Positions 58,456 through 64,000 of a stretch of DNA of 64,000 nucleotides are shown here, piece after piece. This DNA is from Rheinheimera mesophila. GTDB lineage: Bacteria; Pseudomonadota; Gammaproteobacteria; Enterobacterales; Alteromonadaceae. The translations under genes were made by a program, and so were the position numbers. The notes under the pieces are model-generated. The model had not been told where the DNA came from and did not search any database. It saw only the letters and a program-made list of their open reading frames with translations. The stretch covers positions 1 to 64,000 of the forward strand of contig NZ_LAVS01000091.1 of assembly GCF_000986865.1 (NCBI RefSeq), read 5' to 3'. How positions within the stretch are numbered: position 1 is the stretch's first letter; the number at the start of each line of letters is the position of its first letter.

Positions 58456-58512
58456 TATCTGGTCGGATTTCAGTTATCTCTGAACTACAGGGTTCTTCAT
58501 GGGTATGTGGTT

Positions 58513-60294
58513 ATGCTGCAAGCTACAGAAATAGCTGATCTTATTTTAAAAGGCTTTCGCCGCCATTTTGGCTTGTTTCAAAAAATCACTGCATTAGCGC
58601 AGCAAGGTTTTGCGCAGAGAAACTGGCTGGAATTACAACGTATCAGCTCGGAGCGGATTTCTTATTACGATTTGCGGGTCAATGAAACCCTGGCCTTGCT
58701 GCAACAAAAGCTGACAGGCACAGAATTAAATGAATGCCTGTGGCAACAGGTGAAACAGCAATACCAGCAGTATTTGTTATTTCATCCTCAGGCTGAGCTG
58801 GCGGAAACCTTTTACAATTCTGTGTTTTGCCGTTTGTATGAACGTAAGTATTTTCATAATCAGAACATTTTTGTTGAATCCACCCTAAGCAAACAGCGTT
58901 TACCTGCGCCTGTGGCTTCGGTGTATGAAAGCTATTTTCCAGCTCAGTATGGTTTAAAACAAAGTATCAGAACCATTGTCGCCAGTTTTCATCTGCAGGC
59001 GCCTTTTGTCGATTTAGAGCGGGATATTCGCCTTTTGGTGCGCACTTTTATTGGCCAGTCCAGCCATGGCCACTTTCCGGTGCATTTGGTGCGTTTTGAT
59101 ATTTTAAAATCGCTGTTTTTCCGCAACAAAGCGGCTTATATAGTGGGCCGTGTAGTCACGCCTGACGGTCAGCAGCCTTTTATTATTCCGCTGTTGCACG
59201 ATGACGAGCGGGGTATTTATATGGATACGTTGATCACAGACCCACAACAAATGACCATTATCTTTGGTTTTTCCCGTGCTTATTTTATGGTGGAAATGAC
59301 AGTACCTTCGGCTTTGGTGCATTTTCTCAAAGAACTGTTACCACATAAAACGCTGGCCGAGCTATATTCCTCTGTGGGCCTGCACAAACAGGGCAAAACC
59401 GAGTTTTACCGTGAGCTGCTTACCCATCTGGATAAATCTGCCGATCAGTTTGTCGCAGCACCGGGCATTCGCGGTATGGTGATGATGGTATTTACCCTGC
59501 CGTCTTTTCCTTATGTATTTAAGGTCATTCGTGACAAGTTTGCCCCGACCAAAGAATTTGGCCGCGACACAGTAAAAGAGCGTTATCTGCTGGTAAAAAA
59601 ACACGACAGGGTCGGCCGCATGGCTGATACCATGGAGTATTCCGATGTCGCCCTGCCTCTCAACCGATTCAGTCCTGAGCTGCTGGACGAATTAAAGCAA
59701 AGCATAGCGGGTTCGATGCAGATTGAAGATGATAGGGTGATTATCAAGCATTTGTACATAGAGCGCCGTATGCTGCCGCTGAACTTGTATCTGGAGCAGG
59801 CCAGCTATGAGCAAAAGGTGAAAATGATGGCCGATTATGGTCAGGCGCTAAAAGACATGATTGCTGCCAATATTTTTCCCGGCGATATGCTGCTAAAAAA
59901 CTTTGGTGTAACCCGCCACGGCCGGGTGATTTTTTATGACTACGACGAAGTGCAGTACCTTTTAGATGTCAATTTCCGGTTTATTCCAAAAACCGATAAC
60001 TACGACGATTTACTTAGTAACGAGCCCTGGTACTCTGTTGGGCCTGGAGATGTATTTCCGGAGCAAATTACTACTTATGTCACAGCGCAACATGATATCC
60101 GGCAGATGCTGATTCAAAGCCATCCGGAATTAATGGATGCAGCTTACTGGCAAGAGAAGCAACAGCGTATTCGTGATGGCATAGTCGAAGATGTGTTTCC
60201 GTACCCTGAGCATCAGCGCTTTCAATCCTTGTATCCGGCAGAGTATGCAAAAGCGGATGGCTTAAGTACAATGCCGCCGTCTGAGCAGGCATAG
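58513..60294 (+). CDS. aceK: Isocitrate dehydrogenase kinase/phosphatase AceK
   Basis: Phosphorylates and dephosphorylates NADP-isocitrate dehydrogenase to direct flux to the glyoxylate shunt. The 593-aa protein matches AceK in length. It has a helical regulatory part (1-310) and an unusual kinase domain with APGIRGMVMMVFTLPSFPYVFK split over 319-340, ERRMLPLNLYL and the catalytic FYDYDEVQYL (about 478-487). ATG 58513 is used; GTG 58507 is possible. It is not linked here to aceBA, unlike in E. coli, and its substrate Icd is not in the window. Confidence 0.94.
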   Translation: MLQATEIADLILKGFRRHFGLFQKITALAQQGFAQRNWLELQRISSERISYYDLRVNETLALLQQKLTGTELNECLWQQVKQQYQQYLLFHPQAELAETFYNSVFCRLYERKYFHNQNIFVESTLSKQRLPAPVASVYESYFPAQYGLKQSIRTIVASFHLQAPFVDLERDIRLLVRTFIGQSSHGHFPVHLVRFDILKSLFFRNKAAYIVGRVVTPDGQQPFIIPLLHDDERGIYMDTLITDPQQMTIIFGFSRAYFMVEMTVPSALVHFLKELLPHKTLAELYSSVGLHKQGKTEFYRELLTHLDKSADQFVAAPGIRGMVMMVFTLPSFPYVFKVIRDKFAPTKEFGRDTVKERYLLVKKHDRVGRMADTMEYSDVALPLNRFSPELLDELKQSIAGSMQIEDDRVIIKHLYIERRMLPLNLYLEQASYEQKVKMMADYGQALKDMIAANIFPGDMLLKNFGVTRHGRVIFYDYDEVQYLLDVNFRFIPKTDNYDDLLSNEPWYSVGPGDVFPEQITTYVTAQHDIRQMLIQSHPELMDAAYWQEKQQRIRDGIVEDVFPYPEHQRFQSLYPAEYAKADGLSTMPPSEQA

Positions 60295-60322
60295 GGTCTG
60301 GCGGCAATCAAGGATAAGTGGT

Positions 60323-61015
60323 GTGTCTCATATCAATTCAGTGATGGCGCTGCGTGAGCGCGAGCTGCAAAAAACAGTCCGGGTGTTTAATGCCCGCGGC
60401 AGCCGGGTTGTTCGTTGCCCTTTGTGTTTATTGCCAGTACCGGATTGTATTTGTGCCGCTAAACCACAAGCGACCAGTCGCAGTGCTTTTTGTTTTGTGA
60501 TGTATAAGGGCGAGGCCTATAAACCGACCAATACTGGCCGTTTAATTGCCGATGTGGCGCCGCAAAACTTTGCCTTTGTCTGGGACAGAACAGCGCCGGA
60601 CCCAGAGCTTTTAGCTTTACTGAAAAACCCTAAGTACGCCCCTATAGTGGTGTTTCCACAGCAATATGCCGCGCCTGAGCGTTGTATTGCTCAGGTGGAA
60701 ACTGGCGATAAAATTCCGCTTTTTGTCATGCTGGACGGCACCTGGCGTGAGGCGAAAAAAATGTTCAGCAAAAGCCCGTATTTAGACGACTTTCCTGTCT
60801 TAGGTATTCAGCCAGAACAAAGCTCTTTGTATCAGCTACGCGAGGCAGCCCACGATCATCAGCTTTGTACTGCAGAGGTGGGGATAGCTGTGCTGGAACT
60901 GGCGGGAGATCAGCAGGCCAGTCAGGATTTAGCGGCTTATTTTGCGACCTTCAGGCGTAACTATATCGCCGGTAAACCTCACATCATTCTGAAGTCCGAC
61001 ACTCATCAGTCGTAG
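60323..61015 (+). CDS. tapT: tRNA-uridine aminocarboxypropyltransferase (DTW domain)
   Basis: A 230-aa DTW-domain protein of the TapT/YfiP type, which makes acp3U in tRNA using SAM. It has zinc-binding cysteines (CPLCLLPVPDCIC, about residues 33-45) and the D-x-T-W motif LDGTWREAKKMF (about 138-149), with QLREAAHDHQLCTAEV after it. The start is GTG 60323 with AAGGA eight bases upstream; ATG 60344 is an alternative. It follows aceK after 28 bases and ends in a clear terminator. Confidence 0.9.
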   Translation: MSHINSVMALRERELQKTVRVFNARGSRVVRCPLCLLPVPDCICAAKPQATSRSAFCFVMYKGEAYKPTNTGRLIADVAPQNFAFVWDRTAPDPELLALLKNPKYAPIVVFPQQYAAPERCIAQVETGDKIPLFVMLDGTWREAKKMFSKSPYLDDFPVLGIQPEQSSLYQLREAAHDHQLCTAEVGIAVLELAGDQQASQDLAAYFATFRRNYIAGKPHIILKSDTHQS

Positions 61016-61040
61016 CAAAACATCTACAGGACAAACAGTA

Positions 61041-61070
61041 AAAAGCCGGCAAAAAACACCGGCTTTTGTT
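61041..61070. terminator. Terminator after tapT
   Basis: AAAAGCCGG (61041-61049), loop CAAAAAACA, CCGGCTTTT (61059-61067), then GTTGCTTT. It is a 9-bp perfect stem. Its flanks let it also serve the convergent retropepsin gene. Confidence 0.88.
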
Positions 61071-61090
61071 GCTTTATGCAGTTTGCTTAG

Positions 61091-61990
61091 TTAAGGCGCA
61101 GCAATATGAGCACGCCAGTTTTTGGTATCCAATGTCAAAACAAAATGTTTCAGCACGTCGTATCCCAACAGGCCTTTGGCATGGATCCCTTTCTGCACTC
61201 CTGCTGTGGTTCTGCTGGTTTTATCGCTGATATTCATTTTTTGTCCTTCAGCCGGAACGGTCACCACAACATCCTCAAGCTCATAAGGGCCAACTTTCAG
61301 GTATGGGATCTGGAAACTTTCTACGTCTCCTGAGCCTGTCACACCGGAAGCACCGTGTTTGACGACAGGGAATTGTGTTAACCACTGCTGCTCTTCTGCT
61401 AACTGGCGGCTGACGACTAAACCGCCAGTGTTCCCGGTATCTAATGTCAACCACACTCCCTGATCTTTGGCTATATCGACTTTGATCACGGGCAGGTTTC
61501 TGCCACGGCTTTTCTTCAATTCCACATTAGCTACTTTTTTCATATCCACCGCAGAATGTGGCAGAAGTCTGATTTTTTGATTAGGATAATCAAATTGAAC
61601 AATAAAATTGCTTAAAAAGGGCTGCCCTAACAATAGTACAGGGTCCTGCATTTGCACCGGGATCAGGTCAACCAGCTTAAACTCATAGCCAAACAGTTTG
61701 GTGGCCAAACCTGTAACAGTCGCTACTTCTTCCTCGCCAAACACCCCCTGAACAGTGATTCGGCTACCGTAATTCAGCTTATCTTTGTGGCGTTCAACAT
61801 AAGATTTATTAATGCCATTGAACTCAGCCCCGGAGTCAATCAAAGCCATCACGGTTTCCTGGCCAATTTCTACCTCAATAAAAACAGCGCCATTATTCAG
61901 CACGAAAGGCAACCAGCCTTCTTTGTCTATTTTGGGCTCAGCGAGAACAGAACAGGAAAAAAACAAGAAAAAAACCAACAATGTACGCAC
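61091..61990 (-). CDS. Retropepsin-like exported protein with two DSG/DTG motifs
   Basis: A 299-aa protein with a signal peptide (residues 1-17, ending VLAEP). Two aspartyl-protease motifs are present: ALIDSGAEFNGI (about 49-60) and LTLDTGNTGGLV (about 181-192). The first is followed by a LLGQPFLSN motif and the second by a LLGYDVLKHF motif. The two halves look like a duplicated retropepsin, so one chain could make the pepsin-like active site, in the periplasm. Activity is inferred from the paired motifs only. It is monocistronic. Confidence 0.8.
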   Translation of the reverse strand: MRTLLVFFLFFSCSVLAEPKIDKEGWLPFVLNNGAVFIEVEIGQETVMALIDSGAEFNGINKSYVERHKDKLNYGSRITVQGVFGEEEVATVTGLATKLFGYEFKLVDLIPVQMQDPVLLLGQPFLSNFIVQFDYPNQKIRLLPHSAVDMKKVANVELKKSRGRNLPVIKVDIAKDQGVWLTLDTGNTGGLVVSRQLAEEQQWLTQFPVVKHGASGVTGSGDVESFQIPYLKVGPYELEDVVVTVPAEGQKMNISDKTSRTTAGVQKGIHAKGLLGYDVLKHFVLTLDTKNWRAHIAAP

Positions 61991-62084
61991 AGCAGTATCC
62001 TTTCTTAATACTTAATTGAATGTTGTAACACCCTGATAAATTATCTGAATGTACCTGCTTATTCAACATCCGGCCCAGCAAAAC

Positions 62085-62855
62085 TCAGCTCTTTGCTGCA
62101 CAAAGTTTGGCGCACAATAAAAGCGATAACCACTCAGGGGCTTCCAATGGTAAGTCATGTCCTGCTTTGGCCAAACTGAACAAAGGTGCGTTCAGGAAAT
62201 CAGCTAAGGCTTTACTGCACAAGGGCGACACCAACTGATCACCCAAGGCTGAGACGACAAAAACCGGGCAAGCAGGCTTTTCTATCAGTTGAAAACGGCT
62301 GGCAGCCCAAAGCTGGCGCAGTGCGTTGCTTCTGCTGACGGGGTTTTCTATAGCCCACTGTTGCCATAACTTTATCAGCGCAGGCTGGGGCTCGGTATTC
62401 ACGGTCATCTGCCAGATCAGCTCCTCGCGTTTTAACGGGCCTGCCAGTAAACACAGCAATAGTTTCAGATAGTTACGGGGTTGTAATCGTTGCCAGAACG
62501 GACTAAGCCCGGCACTGCTGCTATTGATCAGCGTGACAGATTTTACCTGCTGCGGTGCGTTCAGCGCCCAATCCAGCGCCAACATTCCCCCCATAGAAAT
62601 CGCCACCAGATCTACAGCATTGCCCTGTTCAGCAGCATAATCGTCAGCCCATTGTTGCTGTAAGCTGGCCCTTAAGGCGGCAATTGAAGCGGCCGATCTT
62701 TGCTGATGCAACTGGCCACAACCGGGCAGATCCAAAGTAAATACAGGCCGTTGTAACTTGTTACTCAGCAACGCAGGAAAATCCAGCCAATGCCTGCTTT
62801 CCCGCAATAAACCACGCAGTAACACAACAGGTCTTGTGGCGGTGTTTAGTACCAT
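62085..62855 (-). CDS. Alpha/beta hydrolase
   Basis: A 256-aa cytosolic alpha/beta-hydrolase. The oxyanion region is VVLLRGLLRESRHW (about 10-23) with L-R-G in place of the usual HG. The nucleophile elbow is AISMGGMLAL (about 88-97), the acid lies in VSALGDQLVSP and the His in KAGHDLPLEAP. The frame is open to 63053, but only ATG 62855 gives a natural start, ten bases inside the M14 gene. It is thus coupled to the M14 peptidase. Substrate unknown. Confidence 0.82.
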   Translation of the reverse strand: MVLNTATRPVVLLRGLLRESRHWLDFPALLSNKLQRPVFTLDLPGCGQLHQQRSAASIAALRASLQQQWADDYAAEQGNAVDLVAISMGGMLALDWALNAPQQVKSVTLINSSSAGLSPFWQRLQPRNYLKLLLCLLAGPLKREELIWQMTVNTEPQPALIKLWQQWAIENPVSRSNALRQLWAASRFQLIEKPACPVFVVSALGDQLVSPLCSKALADFLNAPLFSLAKAGHDLPLEAPEWLSLLLCAKLCAAKS

Positions 62856-63871
62856 AACTGCATGGCCTCCTGTCTGAGCATACGTGGATACATGACGCCG
62901 CGCCACTGCTGATGCGAGGCGGTGGCGGCGATCAAAAAATGAAATAAAGTCAAATGAGTACGCAAAACCCGTTTTACCCTGTGAGGTTTGACCGGGTGGA
63001 ACAAGCCCAGACTGGAGAGGAGCTGAAACGGATTTTTCCTGACCCAGTTCCACGACCCCATCTCCAGCGTCAGAGGTAAAAACAGCCCGCCGTTTTGTAG
63101 CGACTCGTCATACAGATAATCCCACAAATCACCGTGGCACAAATAATGTAAAGACTGAGGTTCAAAGGCGTAAGCCTGATAGGGATAGCAATCGAATAAC
63201 AACTGGCGCAGCCGGTATAATTCGGCCAGATGCGTTACCGGTTTGCGACTTTTGGCATAAGGAAACCAGATCCTGTCGACCTGACCAAAGCCGGAGTGGC
63301 AGTCCAGTACCAGACTAAACGGACTTTGAAACAGCTTTTGTCGCACCAGTTCAAACAGCACCAGCGTTTCCGCCTCAGGCTGCGCCGGGTTTCCTCTGTA
63401 CCAGGGTAAACGGGCTGAATACTGTTGTCCTCCGACTAAAAATGCTGCTTTATCTTCACATTCCACAGGAGCATTGCGCATTAAATCAACGCCATTACCA
63501 TTGCTTCTGCTGTGATTGGCCATCCCCACAGGATTCACCATAGGTAACAGCAAAAGATTCAACTGTGTTAACTGATGTTGTAAACCATGGTCCCATTCCA
63601 ACCGCTTAAGCAGACTCTCCAGAAAGGCAATCAACACTGCAGAGCCGATCCGCTCTAAACCGTGCACACCACCGGTGAGCAATAAACTGGGCTTAGTGGC
63701 GTCAAACTCTGCCAGTTCGATTAAATAGCTGGGATAATTGGCTGAGCCGGATTGAAAACGAGCCAGCTCCGTGGCTTTTACCGTGCCGGGCAACGCTTCG
63801 ATCAATGCTTCGAGCCGGATCAGTTCGGGTAACCGCAAAGGACGTTTTTTATGATGCACAGTCAAAGCCAA
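62846..63871 (-). CDS. M14-type zinc carboxypeptidase-like protein
   Basis: A 341-aa cytosolic protein. Zinc-ligand motifs of the M14 family are GGVHGLERIGS (H-x-x-E, about residues 67-77) and VLDCHSGFGQ (about 188-197). The C-terminal LTLEMGSWNW (near 269-278) provides the catalytic Glu. It is in the group of succinylglutamate desuccinylase/DUF2817-like deacylating enzymes rather than digestive carboxypeptidases. The alpha/beta hydrolase gene overlaps its end by ten bases, so they form one unit. Substrate not evident. Confidence 0.83.
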   Translation of the reverse strand: MALTVHHKKRPLRLPELIRLEALIEALPGTVKATELARFQSGSANYPSYLIELAEFDATKPSLLLTGGVHGLERIGSAVLIAFLESLLKRLEWDHGLQHQLTQLNLLLLPMVNPVGMANHSRSNGNGVDLMRNAPVECEDKAAFLVGGQQYSARLPWYRGNPAQPEAETLVLFELVRQKLFQSPFSLVLDCHSGFGQVDRIWFPYAKSRKPVTHLAELYRLRQLLFDCYPYQAYAFEPQSLHYLCHGDLWDYLYDESLQNGGLFLPLTLEMGSWNWVRKNPFQLLSSLGLFHPVKPHRVKRVLRTHLTLFHFLIAATASHQQWRGVMYPRMLRQEAMQLWY

Positions 63872-64000
63872 AGAGTTGATTTCTCATCAGAATAAAAGGT
63901 TGCTCTGTCGCAGTTTGGCTTTTTTTGATGAACTTTTAGTGACAGTAAGAGCCAGATAAAGCGCTGGTAATCAACAGCTAAGGCATGCATACTTTTACTG

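Noticed and set aside
62856-63053. N-terminal 66-residue extension of the alpha/beta hydrolase frame
   Set aside because: It overlaps the M14 coding sequence in another frame and has no hydrolase-like content; the start at 62855 gives a normal protein.

Overview
The window is a stretch of chromosome from a gammaproteobacterium of the Alteromonadales type, probably close to Rheinheimera or Alishewanella. That placement is an inference from protein sequences, gene order and the mix of enterobacterial-like operons with Alteromonadales-type conserved unknowns. No rRNA or tRNA gene, CRISPR array, insertion sequence, integrase or prophage gene was recognised. Most of it is ordinary core genome, dense and about half GC by eye.

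Layout. 1-5117: rpsB (cut by the window edge) diverges from map-glnD-dapD. 5267-8259: a leftward yqcC-truC-yqcA cluster, a DUF3301 gene, and a GNAT/Mpo1-like pair. 8386-11759: small conserved genes, a DUF3192 lipoprotein, a KfrA_N-like/zinc-ribbon pair, and divergent syd/queF. 11876-16281: a catecholate siderophore receptor and an M61 peptidase, separated by about half a kilobase of non-coding DNA. 16411-22721: a possible sRNA or micro-protein unit, a diguanylate cyclase, then ppnN-xni-DUF3192-HDOD-like. 22868-24732: NAD-type isocitrate dehydrogenase and a glutathione S-transferase. 24789-27796: a leftward gcvA-hydrolase-ygdD-rlmM operon. 27902-31503: mutY-yggX diverging from trmB-rsmC.

32176-37029 carries a sensor kinase, arcA and, convergent with arcA, a full phosphorelay kinase of the ArcB type, so both halves of the redox-sensing Arc system sit side by side. 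37464-41303 holds a YfcC-type transporter with an IadA-like isoaspartyl dipeptidase, and folE2. 41736-47626 is gltBD (ammonia assimilation). 47782-48620 is a small accessory two-gene unit: a Panacea-domain protein and an overlapping two-helix membrane protein, which looks like a Panacea toxin-antitoxin pair. 48808-63871 holds conserved unknowns, several alpha/beta hydrolases, a 7TM-DISM EAL protein, qmcA/nfeD, aceK, tapT, a twin-motif retropepsin-like protein, and an M14 peptidase/hydrolase pair.

Themes. Central carbon and nitrogen regulation recurs (glnD, gltBD, arcAB, NAD-IDH, aceK, gcvA). RNA modification is well represented (truC, queF, rlmM, trmB, rsmC, tapT). Three proteins bear on cyclic-di-GMP or HDOD signalling. 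Three copies of a roughly 120-bp imperfect palindromic intergenic repeat occur, two of them directly abutting stop codons. The observations most worth following are the Panacea pair, the 16.4-kb small transcription unit, the IadA homologue lacking a metal-ligand histidine, the ArcB homologue with Trp at the aligned position of one redox cysteine, and the paired TTGTTAACAA palindromes over the arcA promoter.
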